A stretch of DNA of 64,000 nt, from assembly GCF_004345645.1 (NCBI RefSeq), contig NZ_SLWS01000008.1:372001-436000 (forward strand), given 5' to 3'. Positions 26,677 to 35,938 of the stretch are shown here, in pieces. Positions within the stretch are counted from its first letter, which is position 1. Each line of letters begins with the position of its first letter. The DNA comes from Actinocrispum wychmicini (GTDB lineage Bacteria > Actinomycetota > Actinomycetes > Mycobacteriales > Pseudonocardiaceae). The notes below the pieces were generated by a model, which ran no database searches, had not been told where the DNA came from, and saw only the letters and a program-made list of their open reading frames with translations. The position numbers were made by a program, and so were the translations under genes.

Positions 26677-27234
26677 ATGGCGACAAGAAAGCGCCTTGGC
26701 CGTACCGACTGGACGGACGCCGCCCTGGAAGCCCTGGCGGAGGGTGGGCTCGCCGCGATCGCGGTGGAACCCATCGCCGCCCGGCTCAACACCACGAAGG
26801 GCAGCTTCTACTGGCACTTCGCCAACCGAGACGCCCTGGTAGCGGCCACATTGGAGCGATGGGTCGACGTGCACACCGAGGCCGTCATCCGCGAAGTGGG
26901 CAAAGCCCCACCCGCAGATCGCCTGGACCGCCTGTTCGCCACCGTCTTCAGCCACGCCCTGGAGAACCGCGTGGACCTGGCCCTCCTCGCCGACGCGGAC
27001 GACCCCATGGTCGCGCCAGTGCTCGCATTGGTCACCGAGCGTCGCGTCGCGTTCATCACAGAGTGCCTACTGGAACTGGGCTTCACGAAACAACAGGCCC
27101 GACACCGTGCGGTACTGGCCTACACCGCGTACATCGGCCTCGTCCACGCGCAACGCGCCAGTGGTGGGAAACTCCTGCCGGTCGCCGCCCGCGCCGGCTA
27201 CCTGGACTTCCTCAAACAGGCCCTGACCCCATGA
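26677..27234 (+). CDS. TetR family regulator
   Basis: This 185-residue TetR protein has the N-terminal HTH (ALEALAEGGLAAIAVEPIAARLNTTKGSFYWHFANRDAL) and a helical ligand-binding domain. It is divergent from the SRPBCC gene, and the palindrome between them lies four bases before its ATG, so autorepression is likely. The ligand is unknown; the SRPBCC protein may handle the same molecule. Confidence 0.8.
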   Translation: MATRKRLGRTDWTDAALEALAEGGLAAIAVEPIAARLNTTKGSFYWHFANRDALVAATLERWVDVHTEAVIREVGKAPPADRLDRLFATVFSHALENRVDLALLADADDPMVAPVLALVTERRVAFITECLLELGFTKQQARHRAVLAYTAYIGLVHAQRASGGKLLPVAARAGYLDFLKQALTP

Positions 27235-27253
27235 AAGCCGGTACGGTCCGTGA

Positions 27254-27787
27254 GTGTTGTCGCGGACGAAGGTTGTAGTGATCATCGTGTTGTCGGTGGT
27301 GGGCGTCTCCGCGATCGGAGTCCTTGCCGGCGCTGTCCTTCTGCACGTCGGGAAGACGAGTTGTCCCGACGTCGAGGAGGCGATGGCGCAAGAGCTTGCC
27401 GACAGCACAGTGTTGCGACTCGTCCCGCCGAACTCGTCGAGCGTCTACAGGTACGTGACCAAGCCGTGCAAGGACGACGACAACATCGGACAAGTGGGCA
27501 TCGGTTTCGGTTTCTCCGGCGCCGACTCGGCGTTCCTCGACTACTACAAGACCGAACTGCCTCCGCTTGGTTGGACATTGCGCGGCGAGCTGCCCGCGGA
27601 GGTTCCAGGGGAGGGACTGGCCCTGGGACGTCCTCAGCTGTGCTTCGAGAACACCGGCAAACCTGGTGTCATCCTGAACGTCGATCTCCCCATCCCGGCC
27701 ATGGGGGACCTGCCGGCCTCCCCGTACTTCCTGGAGTACCGGTTCACCAGCGAGGGGCTGTCTTGTAGCGACGTGCAACGTCCCTGA
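27254..27787 (+). CDS. Membrane-anchored hypothetical protein
   Basis: The 177-residue protein begins with a basic residue pair and a 21-residue hydrophobic helix (VVVIIVLSVVGVSAIGVLAGAVLL), then a mostly polar extracellular domain with four cysteines (TSCPD, KPCKD, QLCFE, LSCSD) that could form two disulfides. No lipobox and no known domain. It starts 20 bases after the TetR gene and could be cotranscribed. GTG at 27254 is the first start. Confidence 0.55.
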   Translation: MLSRTKVVVIIVLSVVGVSAIGVLAGAVLLHVGKTSCPDVEEAMAQELADSTVLRLVPPNSSSVYRYVTKPCKDDDNIGQVGIGFGFSGADSAFLDYYKTELPPLGWTLRGELPAEVPGEGLALGRPQLCFENTGKPGVILNVDLPIPAMGDLPASPYFLEYRFTSEGLSCSDVQRP

Positions 27788-27793
27788 CGGAAA

Positions 27794-27821
27794 CCCCCGC
27801 GAGTCCGGGGACTCGCGGGGG
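27794..27821. terminator. Bidirectional hairpin terminator
   Basis: A perfect 13-bp stem (27794-27806 with 27809-27821, arm CCCCCGCGAGTCC) closes on two bases. It sits between two convergent genes, 6 bases after one stop and 12 bases from the other. There is no clear T-tract on either side, as is common in actinomycetes. Confidence 0.7.
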
Positions 27822-27833
27822 TCGGGTAACACG

Positions 27834-29447
27834 TCAGTGGCGGGCCACTGCTCCTGTTGCCGGGTCCAATGTCAGGCGGTCGGCCATCGGCCACCAGAAG
27901 TTGAACATGTTCCACAGCCCGCCCGCGCGGCTGTCGAACGAGTGGTCGCCGATTCGCCCGGCGAACCAGTTGTCCTCGATGAAGCGCAGGACCGAGGCCT
28001 GGTCCGTTTGGGTGTGGTCGACGAAGTTCGGCTTGCTGAACGGGGAGATCACCATCAGGGGCAGGCGTGGGCCGTAGCCGCAGCGGTCGGCGTAGCCGTC
28101 GAGCCGGGTGGGCTTGGCGGTGCAGACGGCCTGGTCTTGTGCGGCGTCGTGGGAGCCGTTGACGATGTCCGAGCTGACGTGGTCGTACCAGCCGTCGGAG
28201 TCGTCGTAGGCGAGGACGATCGCGGTGGACCGCCACTCCGGTGAGTGCTGGATCTTGTTGATCTCGCTGACCACGAACTGCTGTTCGTCCAACGGGTCCG
28301 AGTACCCGGCGTGCCCGTCCTGGTACTCGGGGGCTTTCAGGAAGCTCACCGCGGGCATCGACCCGGCCTTCAGCGCGGTGTCGAAGTCGGTGATGTCGTA
28401 CTGGTGGTTGGCCTGGTCGGTCTGGCCGATGGCCTCCGCCGACGACGGCGGCAGGTGCTTGGGGTTCGCCGTCGACCGGTAGTACTGGAACGGCTGGTGG
28501 TGCGGGCTGTAGTCGCCCACCGTGAAGCCGCCGGTGTTCTTGTGGGTCTCGCCGCAGACCGCGAAGCCGTTGGCGGTGCCGGTCGGCTTGAAGCCGCCCT
28601 GGAACCAGCCCCACGTCACCCGCCGCTGGTTCAGCAGGTCACCGACGTTGCGGCCCTTGAGGTCGGCGAGGTTGTCCTTGGTGGTGTGGTTCTTGTCCGA
28701 GCAGTCGTCCCACGCCGGGTCCGGGTCGTTGATGACCGTGCCGATGCCCTTGGCGTCCGGCGAGACCACGGCGTACGCGTCGGTGGTCGGTTCGTGGGTC
28801 ACCGAGGTGACCGCCTGCGCGCCGTGTGTCTGGCCGGAGATCAGGTTCAGGGCACCCGGGGTGGACGGGCCGAACACGGTGTTGAACGAGTTGTCGTTCA
28901 ACGTGTAGTGCTGGGCGTAGTTCCACATCCCGGTGACGGTGTTGCCGTCGTAGTAGTCCATCACCAGACCCGGCTCACCGAACAGGATCGGCTGTCCGGT
29001 GCACTTGTCCGTCTCGGTCTTCTCGACGAACTTGTCCATCCTGCCGCCGTTGAACGCGGCCTGCTCGGCGCCGTACCCGTGGTTCTGGTCGCAGGTCATC
29101 GCCTGCTCGTGGGTGAGGCGTTTCGGGTTGTACGCGTTCGGGTTGTGGGTCAACAGGTCATGGCTGAGCCCGTTGACGCGAGGGGTGCCCCGCCTGGCCT
29201 GGAACGGCGTGCCGTCGGTGTTGGCCGCGTTCGGGTACGTCCCGAAGTAGTGGTCGAACGAGATGTTCTCGCCGAAGATCACCACGACGTGCTTGATCGG
29301 GGTGATCGTCGGCAGCCACTCGGCCGGCAGCCGGTGTAGCGGTTGCGCTTCCGCCGTGGCCGCGGCGGAGCCAGTGACCACCGCCAGCACGGCCGCCGAC
29401 GCGAGGGCGCCAACGCCGTACAGTGTTCTGCGGCGTCGTAAGTTCAC
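27834..29447 (-). CDS. Secreted phospholipase C / acid phosphatase family
   Basis: The 537-residue protein has a signal peptide (RRRRTLYGVGALASAAVLAVVTGSAAATAEA) and the phosphoesterase family motif HVVVIFGENISFDHYFGTYPNA, the catalytic-centre region of PLC/AcpA-type enzymes. Later motifs STAIVLAYDDSDGWYDHVS and GPRLPLMVISPFSK supply further metal ligands. It should cleave phosphate mono- or diesters outside the cell. A GAGAGG site precedes the GTG at 29447. It lies 24 bases after EfeB in the same direction, so it is probably the last gene of the efe operon. Confidence 0.75.
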   Translation of the reverse strand: MNLRRRRTLYGVGALASAAVLAVVTGSAAATAEAQPLHRLPAEWLPTITPIKHVVVIFGENISFDHYFGTYPNAANTDGTPFQARRGTPRVNGLSHDLLTHNPNAYNPKRLTHEQAMTCDQNHGYGAEQAAFNGGRMDKFVEKTETDKCTGQPILFGEPGLVMDYYDGNTVTGMWNYAQHYTLNDNSFNTVFGPSTPGALNLISGQTHGAQAVTSVTHEPTTDAYAVVSPDAKGIGTVINDPDPAWDDCSDKNHTTKDNLADLKGRNVGDLLNQRRVTWGWFQGGFKPTGTANGFAVCGETHKNTGGFTVGDYSPHHQPFQYYRSTANPKHLPPSSAEAIGQTDQANHQYDITDFDTALKAGSMPAVSFLKAPEYQDGHAGYSDPLDEQQFVVSEINKIQHSPEWRSTAIVLAYDDSDGWYDHVSSDIVNGSHDAAQDQAVCTAKPTRLDGYADRCGYGPRLPLMVISPFSKPNFVDHTQTDQASVLRFIEDNWFAGRIGDHSFDSRAGGLWNMFNFWWPMADRLTLDPATGAVARH

Positions 29448-29471
29448 TGGTTTTCCTCTCGTGATGGGGGA

Positions 29472-30632
29472 TTATCCGAGCAACGCCCGGCCGTAGTGGT
29501 CCTGCGGACCGGTAACGCCTGGCAGCGCGTAGAAGTAGCCGCCGCCATAGGGGGAGATGTAGTCGACCAGCGGCTCGTCCGCCAGCCGCTGCTGGACCGC
29601 CTCGAACTGCCGCTCGAGGTCCCGCTGGTAGCAGGTGAAGATCAGGCCCATGTCCAGGTTCCCGTTGGTGTCCACGCCACGGTCGTAGTTGGCCGCGCGG
29701 CGCAGGATCCGGCTGTCGTCGGTCTCCGGCGTCCGCGGGTTCGCCCGGCGGATGTGGCTGGTCAACGGGATCACCGTGCCCACCGGGTCTTCGGCGTACC
29801 GCGGCACGTCCTTCTCGTCGGCGCCGTCGAGCGGGGCGCCGGTGTCGCGGCGGCGGCCGAACATGTTCTCCTGCTCGGCCAGGGACACCCGGTCCCAGAA
29901 CTCCACCAGCATCCGGATCAGCCGGATCACCTGGTAGCTGCCGCCGTCTTCGGTCCACACCAGACGGTCGACGGCCGCGCCCTCGGGGTTGGCGATGCCG
30001 TCCTTGAAGCCCATCAGGTTGCGCGGCGTGCCCGCCGGTCGGGGCGGCGAGCTGAACCCGTTGATCTTCCAACGCAACTGCATACCGCCGCGGGTCGCCC
30101 GCGCCAGGTCGCGCAGGGCGTGCAGGACCGTGTCCGTGTCGCTCGCCGCCAGGATGAGGCTGAGGTCGCCGTGGCACTGGGTGGGGTCGAGGGCGTCGTT
30201 GGGGAACATGGTCATCGGCTTGAGCTTGGCCGGTTTCCGGTCCGCCAGGCTATATCGGTCGTCGAACAGGGACGCGCCGACGCCGACGACCACCGACAGG
30301 TCGCTGGTGGGGACGACCGGTCCGAGCACGCCGGAGTCGGCGGGCGGGGCCGTGATGCCGAGCGTGGCGGGCGCGCCGCCGGTGGTCAGGAACCGCGCGC
30401 GGTCGGTGATCGACTTCATCAGGTCCGTCAACTCGGCCTTGTTCTCGGCGATCACGTCGAACGACGCCACCACGCTCTGCTGCGGCAACTCACGCAAGAT
30501 GCCGGCCTGACGTGCGCCGTGGAACGGGACGGTCTGGGGGTTTCCGCTGGCACTTGCGGTGACTGTGCCCGCGGTGGCGGCCAGACCGGCGCCGACGACC
30601 GCGCCGCGCAGGAAGGAACGACGTGTGCTCAC
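29472..30632 (-). CDS. efeB: EfeB-type Dyp peroxidase
   Basis: The 386-residue protein starts with a twin-arginine signal (STRRSFLRGAVVGAGLAATAG) and has the dye-decolourising peroxidase GXXDG motif in LMGFKDGIANP (catalytic Asp), and the haem-ligand region later. In EfeUOB systems this Tat-exported haem peroxidase works with EfeO in ferrous iron uptake or haem iron release. GAGGAGGG precedes the GTG at 30632, and GTGA overlaps the EfeO stop, so translation is coupled. Confidence 0.85.
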   Translation of the reverse strand: MSTRRSFLRGAVVGAGLAATAGTVTASASGNPQTVPFHGARQAGILRELPQQSVVASFDVIAENKAELTDLMKSITDRARFLTTGGAPATLGITAPPADSGVLGPVVPTSDLSVVVGVGASLFDDRYSLADRKPAKLKPMTMFPNDALDPTQCHGDLSLILAASDTDTVLHALRDLARATRGGMQLRWKINGFSSPPRPAGTPRNLMGFKDGIANPEGAAVDRLVWTEDGGSYQVIRLIRMLVEFWDRVSLAEQENMFGRRRDTGAPLDGADEKDVPRYAEDPVGTVIPLTSHIRRANPRTPETDDSRILRRAANYDRGVDTNGNLDMGLIFTCYQRDLERQFEAVQQRLADEPLVDYISPYGGGYFYALPGVTGPQDHYGRALLG

Positions 30633-31786
30633 GACACCCTCCTCGGCTCCGCGATGGCCGCGATCGGGGCGAGTTGCTCGGTCAGTTCGCTCACGTCTCC
30701 GTTGATCTTCTGCCGGGTGTGCTGGTCCAGGTGGGCCACCGGGGTCCACGTGCCGTCCGGTCGGCGGGTCCGGTCCAGGTCGGACGCCGTCCGGCCGAGC
30801 CATTTGTCCACTGTGGGCAGGCCGGGGTAGCGGGGTTCCAGCAGCGGCCGCAGGACGTCCAGGACGGCCTTGGTGCCGTCCAGGTTGGCCCGCGCGGTGG
30901 CCAGGTTCGTGCCGCTGCCGTAGTCGGTGCGGGCGGTCAGTTCGAACTGCAGGGCGTTCTCGACGATCTCGTGCGCGCGTAGGCCCAGGTCGTTCGGGTC
31001 GACCTGGCTGTCGCCGAACGTGTCCTTGAGCTTCTGGACGTCGACAGCCAGCTGGTCCGCGACCGCGGCCAGAGCGCCCATGTCCTCGTCGTGCCAGAGA
31101 CCGTACTCAAGGCGGTGGAACCCGGTGAAGCCGTCGTCCGCGGTGCCTTTCGGCAGGCCGTCGGTGGTTCCGTTGATCGAGCCGTTCAGGTCGCCGAAGG
31201 CGTCGTAGGCCGCGCCGAGCCGCTCGTAGCCCAGGTGCGCGGTCAGCCAGGCCGCCTTGCTCGCCGCGCGGTCGCCGCGGTGCACCACGTCTTTCAGCGC
31301 CGTCGTGTCGTTGATCAGTCCGCCAAGGGCGTCGGTGATGTGCTGGTGGTACGCCTTCAACGGCCCCAGGAGGTCGTTCTTGGTCACCGGCGCGACACCT
31401 GGCGACCGCTCCGCGCCACCTTTGACGGTCGACGTCGGACCGACGAGGGCGGACGCGTCCTCGGGCAGGCACCGAAAGGCGTAGTCGCCGTTACCGAGCG
31501 TGACTTGGAGCGGCCGGGTGGTGCCGGCGCCGAGACCCTCCACCTCGCCGTAGATCACGCCCGTCGCGGGGTCGATCAGGTCGACCTCGGCGGTCACCGA
31601 CCCGTCGTTGCGCAGCCGGAACGTCTGCGGCCCCGGCTTCGGGTCGGTCCAGCCGGTGCCGCAGGTCGACCGGGAGATCGCGATCTCGGGGTCCGTCGGC
31701 CCGTCGGCACCAGGCCACAGCAGGACGACCGCGCCCGCGACGACAACCAGACCCGCAACCCCGCCAACCACCCAACGGGCACGCAC
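30629..31786 (-). CDS. efeO: EfeO-type iron uptake lipoprotein/periplasmic protein
   Basis: This 385-residue protein has an N-terminal membrane anchor/signal, a cupredoxin-like domain (about residues 35-120) and a C-terminal M75 domain. That domain carries the metal motif HLGYE and FHRLEYGLWHDED. In EfeUOB it captures ferrous iron outside the membrane and passes it to the EfeU permease. No EfeU gene occurs here or elsewhere in the window. It is the first gene of the efeO-efeB-phospholipase C operon; the GTG at 31786 has GGAG upstream. Confidence 0.85.
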   Translation of the reverse strand: MRARWVVGGVAGLVVVAGAVVLLWPGADGPTDPEIAISRSTCGTGWTDPKPGPQTFRLRNDGSVTAEVDLIDPATGVIYGEVEGLGAGTTRPLQVTLGNGDYAFRCLPEDASALVGPTSTVKGGAERSPGVAPVTKNDLLGPLKAYHQHITDALGGLINDTTALKDVVHRGDRAASKAAWLTAHLGYERLGAAYDAFGDLNGSINGTTDGLPKGTADDGFTGFHRLEYGLWHDEDMGALAAVADQLAVDVQKLKDTFGDSQVDPNDLGLRAHEIVENALQFELTARTDYGSGTNLATARANLDGTKAVLDVLRPLLEPRYPGLPTVDKWLGRTASDLDRTRRPDGTWTPVAHLDQHTRQKINGDVSELTEQLAPIAAIAEPRRVS

Positions 31787-32011
31787 CCCGCACCCACTCC
31801 TGTCGCTCGAACGGACTACCAGGGACGAATTATGCGAGCGGAAAGTGAAAAACGCTGCCCCCGGAGGTCGGAGAACAGGGAATTCACCAGGTCTTCAACC
31901 GCTCAGTTCGCGAACCGGAGAATCCGGACCGCGAACACCGGGAATTGTGCCCTGTTTGCCCAAAGAGCGCACCTGTGTCGAATTCATCCGCAGTGGTGCA
32001 TTGGTCGGTGT

Positions 32012-34747
32012 TCACCCCGGCAGTGCTGGGGTCACCTGCCTGAACGTCAGTTCGATCGCGGTCTTCCGCGCGTGCAGCTGGTATTTCGGGAGCACGCCCG
32101 GTCCACAGGACGCCGAGCCCAGGCCGTTCTGCGCGATGTCCAGATTGAGGTGGATCCAGTGGCCGGGTTCCAGTTCGTGGGTATGTGCCGCTTTGTCCAG
32201 ATCTTCGGTGGTCCAGCGGCGCGCGGTGAAGTCGAAGGCGCCTTCGATTCGCAGGCCGGTCCCGTTGTCGGTGAGCTCCAGCCAGCGGGTGTCCGCGCGG
32301 TTCCCGTTCTCCTGGGGGAAAACGTACGGGGTTTGCAGGTCGTCGACGGATTTGCGGAACCGGCCGACGCGGGCCGAGGTCCGGCTGTCGGCGTACGCCT
32401 CGTTCGGACCAAGGCCGAACCACTCCACCTGGTCGTATCCGCCCGGGAGGGCCATCCGGAGGCCCAGCCGCGGCAGCACCGGCCACTCGCCCTCGGGCTC
32501 GATCGTGACGTTGAGGTGGACGGCGGCGTCACTCGCTGTCCAGGTGTACGTGACCGCCATGCCCTGGGCCCGTGCCGGTGGGGCGACCCGGGTCCGGACG
32601 ACCCGGCTCATCCCGGTGGTCTCGTCGGACACGACCCGGTGTTGGAGCCGGTGCAGGCCGGCGTCCCGCCAGGCGCGTTCGTTCTCGGGCCGGTCGTTCT
32701 CGGTCGGGGCGCGCCAGAGGTCCAGCCGGGGTTCCTCGACCGGGATGCCCAGCAGGGTGCCCGGGGTGTGGTCGAAGGGCCGCGCGGGCCGGGTGGTCGT
32801 CGCCGGTCGTGGGGTCACGTTGACCTGGCCCCACGCCACCACATGCCCTTTTGCCGCCCACGGGGTGTCTTCTCGAGTGTGGGCTCGGATGGTGAGCCAG
32901 GACTCCTTGGCCGTCGCCGGAAGTTCGGGGAAGGGGAGGTCGGTGCTCTGTCCTGGGTGGACAGTGGGCAGGTCGAGTGTGCCGGCGGCCCGCTCCTGGC
33001 CGTCCTCCTCCAGGATCCAGTCGAAGTCGAGGTGCGCCAGCGTGCGGAAGTCGTAGTGGTTCGTCACCCGCCGGCCGTCGATCCGGACCGGCTCGATGAC
33101 CTTGGCGTACTCGACGAGGCCGGGTGACGGCGTTCGGTCCGGGAAGACCAGGCCGTCGATGACGAAACTGCCGTCGTGGATCAGCTCGCCGAAGTCGCCG
33201 CCGTACGCGAAGAACTCCCGGCCGTTCGCGTCCTGCTGACGGATGCCGTGGTCGATCCACTCCCAGACGAACCCGCCCTGACATCTTGGGTACTTCTCGA
33301 ACAGGTCACGGTACTCCAGCAGACCGCCCGGCCCGTTGCCCATCGCGTGGGCGTATTCGCACAGGATGAACGGCATCCCTTGGGCCTGGCCGATCTCTTC
33401 GACCTCCGCGTGGGTCATGTACATCCGGCTGTAGACGTCGACGTACGCGCAGTCGTAGTCGCCTTCGTAGTGCACGGGTCGCGTGTCGTCGCGTTGCCGT
33501 GTCCACGAAGCCATCTCCGCGAGGTTGCGACCGGTGTGGGACTCGTTGCCCAACGACCAGAGGATGACACTGGGGTGGTTCTTGTCCCGTTCGACCATTC
33601 GGGACATCCGGTCCAGATACGCTGATGTCCACTGTGGATCATCGGAGGGATTGCGTTCCCAGCCGACCTCGGTGAACCCGTGGGTCTCCAGGTCGCACTC
33701 GTCGACCACCCACAGCCCGAGCTCGTCGCACAGGTCCAGGAACCGCGGATCCGGCGGGTAGTGGCTGGTCCGGACGGCGTTGATGTTGTGCCGCTTCATC
33801 AACAGCACGTCCTCACGCGCGAGGACGTACGGCACCGCGCGGCCCAGATCCGGGTGGTGTTCGTGCCGGTTGACACCCTTGAGGAGAATCCGCCTGCCGT
33901 TGACCTTGAGCAGGCCGTCCTCAATGGACACTGTGCGGAAGCCGATGCGCACAGGCACCCGTTCGGTGTCCGTGGCGAGGACGCCGTCGTAAAGTCTTGG
34001 TGTCTCAGCGGTCCACGGCTCCACCAACCCGACATCGATCGGCTGGCCCACCGGTGCGTCGATGCCCAACTCGGGGATGGACAACACCGCGTTCGCGTCG
34101 GTCTCGACTTCGACCCGGCCGGTCCCGGCGACGTGGTCGTAGGACGCGCGCAGAAAGAAGTCCGGGACACCGCCGACCGGCCGTTCCAGCACGGTGACCG
34201 ACCGGAAGATCCCGGACAGCCACCACATGTCCTGGTCCTCCAGGTAACTGCCCGACGACCACTGGTGAACCCGCACCGCCAGCAGGTTCCGTGCCTTGAG
34301 CACCCCGGTCACGTCGAACTCGACCGGCAACCGGCTACCTCGCGTGACCCCCAACTCAACCCCGTTGAGCCAGACCCGGCCGCACGAGTCGATGCCCTCG
34401 AACCGCAGAACGGTCGGCCCGTCCCAGGGCACCGAGAACTCCACGCGGTAGTCCCCGGTGGGGTTGTCCGACGGAACGTACGGCGGATCGACGGGAAAGG
34501 GGTAAAGATGGTTGGTGTAGGCGGGTTGCCCGTGGCCGTGCATCTGCCAGTTCGACGGCACGGGCAAAGTCGGCCAGTCGGTCGCGTCAAAGCTGTCCAG
34601 CTCGAACCCGGCGGGGGCGTCGGCAGGGCTGGGGGACAGGTGGAACTGCCAGTCGCCGTCCAGGCACAGCGAACGCGCGTCCGAGGTGAACGCCGCCCGC
34701 GGTGGCAACGCGCCGTGTCCCGGGGACACATCGTCGAGGTAGGACAT
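32012..34747 (-). CDS. lacZ: GH2 beta-galactosidase (LacZ family)
   Basis: The 911-residue protein has all five LacZ domains: the sugar-binding domain (CLDGDWQFHLSPSPADAP to FDSF), immunoglobulin-like domain, TIM barrel and C-terminal beta-galactosidase small-chain domain. The acid/base is Glu402 in LWSLGNESH and the nucleophile Glu464 in FILCEYAHAMGN. It lacks an export signal, so it acts in the cytosol on lactose or other beta-galactosides. AAGG before the ATG at 34747 favours it over the GTG at 34753. A divergently oriented repressor does not apply: the LacI gene lies upstream on the same strand. Confidence 0.85.
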   Translation of the reverse strand: MSYLDDVSPGHGALPPRAAFTSDARSLCLDGDWQFHLSPSPADAPAGFELDSFDATDWPTLPVPSNWQMHGHGQPAYTNHLYPFPVDPPYVPSDNPTGDYRVEFSVPWDGPTVLRFEGIDSCGRVWLNGVELGVTRGSRLPVEFDVTGVLKARNLLAVRVHQWSSGSYLEDQDMWWLSGIFRSVTVLERPVGGVPDFFLRASYDHVAGTGRVEVETDANAVLSIPELGIDAPVGQPIDVGLVEPWTAETPRLYDGVLATDTERVPVRIGFRTVSIEDGLLKVNGRRILLKGVNRHEHHPDLGRAVPYVLAREDVLLMKRHNINAVRTSHYPPDPRFLDLCDELGLWVVDECDLETHGFTEVGWERNPSDDPQWTSAYLDRMSRMVERDKNHPSVILWSLGNESHTGRNLAEMASWTRQRDDTRPVHYEGDYDCAYVDVYSRMYMTHAEVEEIGQAQGMPFILCEYAHAMGNGPGGLLEYRDLFEKYPRCQGGFVWEWIDHGIRQQDANGREFFAYGGDFGELIHDGSFVIDGLVFPDRTPSPGLVEYAKVIEPVRIDGRRVTNHYDFRTLAHLDFDWILEEDGQERAAGTLDLPTVHPGQSTDLPFPELPATAKESWLTIRAHTREDTPWAAKGHVVAWGQVNVTPRPATTTRPARPFDHTPGTLLGIPVEEPRLDLWRAPTENDRPENERAWRDAGLHRLQHRVVSDETTGMSRVVRTRVAPPARAQGMAVTYTWTASDAAVHLNVTIEPEGEWPVLPRLGLRMALPGGYDQVEWFGLGPNEAYADSRTSARVGRFRKSVDDLQTPYVFPQENGNRADTRWLELTDNGTGLRIEGAFDFTARRWTTEDLDKAAHTHELEPGHWIHLNLDIAQNGLGSASCGPGVLPKYQLHARKTAIELTFRQVTPALPG

Positions 34748-34763
34748 GGCCACCTTCGCTGTC

Positions 34764-34787
34764 GTGAACGGTCACGTGAACGGTCAC
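34764..34787. promoter_or_regulatory. Tandem LacI-type operators
   Basis: GTGAACGGTCAC occurs twice back to back (34764-34775 and 34776-34787), 17 bases upstream of the lacZ start. Each copy is a near-palindrome (GTGA-NCGN-TCAC), the form of LacI-family operators. The LacI gene directly upstream probably encodes the repressor. Confidence 0.7.
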
Positions 34788-34827
34788 GGACGAGTCTCGG
34801 ACTTCGGCTTGCGGGAGTCAAGTGGTG

Positions 34828-35817
34828 TCAGGCCGAGCCGCGCAGCAGCAGGCTGGCGCGGATCGTCACCGGCTCGGGGTCTTCGCCGGCGAGCAGGTGT
34901 TCCACTTGGTCGATAGCTGTGGTGCCGAGTTTCTGGGTGTCGATCCAGACGCTGGAGAGGGGTGGTTCGACCATGGTGCCGATGTGCAGGCCGTCGAAGC
35001 CGATCACGGCCAGGTCCTCGGGGATTCGGCGGCCCAGGTGGCGGGCTGTGCGCATGGCGCCGATGGCGATCACGTCGTTGTAGGTGAGCAGGGCGTCCAG
35101 TTTGGGCTGTGTGTCCAGGATGGTGACCATGGCCCGTTGGCCGCCGTCGATCGACTGGCCGGCCGCGACCACCGTGCCCTTGAGGTCGTGGTTGGTCATG
35201 GCGTTCTGGAACCAGGTGCGGCGCAGGCTCGGGCCGTGGCGGTCTTCGTGGTCGAGCATGCCGATTCGGTGCCGGCCCGTTCTGGCGAAGTGGGCGACCG
35301 CCGCGTGGATGCCCTCCTCGCCGTCCACGTGGATGGCGGTGGTGTGGGCACCGCTGGTGGACCGTCCGATGTGGACGACCGGGAGGCCGGTGGTGTGCCG
35401 GTCGATCACGTCGTCGGGCAGGCTGAGGTACCCGACGATCGCGTCCACCTGGGAGCCGATCACGGCCAGGGTGCGCTGCTCCTGGGCGGGGTCGTCCGCG
35501 GTGTCGTAGACCACCACGTGCCAGTCCCGGCGGCGGGCCGCGACCAGGGCGGCCGAGGCGACCTCGGTGAAGAACGGGTTCATCAGGTCCGGGATGACCA
35601 ACCCGATCGACGTGCTGTCCTGCCGGACCAGCCCACGGGCGAACCGGCTCGGCCGGTATCCGAGCTCGCGCGCGGCGTCCAGCACGCGTTGCTTGGTGGT
35701 CCCGTCGATCTCACCCTTGTCGTTGAGGGCTCGGGACACCGTCTGGTACGACACACCGGCCGACTTGGCGACGTCACGGATGGTCACCCGTTTGTTCGTT
35801 GCCGGCCGGTCTCGCAC
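34828..35817 (-). CDS. LacI family repressor
   Basis: The 329-residue LacI-type regulator has the N-terminal HTH VTIRDVAKSAGVSYQTVSRALNDKGEI and a hinge, then the periplasmic-binding-protein-like ligand domain (IGLVIPDLMNPFFTEVASAAL). It lies upstream of lacZ on the same strand with an 80-base gap that holds two adjacent GTGAACGGTCAC sites, so it most likely represses lacZ in the absence of a galactoside. Start at 35817. Confidence 0.85.
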   Translation of the reverse strand: MRDRPATNKRVTIRDVAKSAGVSYQTVSRALNDKGEIDGTTKQRVLDAARELGYRPSRFARGLVRQDSTSIGLVIPDLMNPFFTEVASAALVAARRRDWHVVVYDTADDPAQEQRTLAVIGSQVDAIVGYLSLPDDVIDRHTTGLPVVHIGRSTSGAHTTAIHVDGEEGIHAAVAHFARTGRHRIGMLDHEDRHGPSLRRTWFQNAMTNHDLKGTVVAAGQSIDGGQRAMVTILDTQPKLDALLTYNDVIAIGAMRTARHLGRRIPEDLAVIGFDGLHIGTMVEPPLSSVWIDTQKLGTTAIDQVEHLLAGEDPEPVTIRASLLLRGSA

Positions 35818-35938
35818 GTCAAGACGGTAGCACCGGTGCCCGTTCGCCGTTGTTTCCGGAAAACTCTTGCCCTCTTTCGAACACCCGACCTACCCTGGAC
35901 GCACCGCCGCCTCTGGTAACCCGCACCGGAGGATCGCT

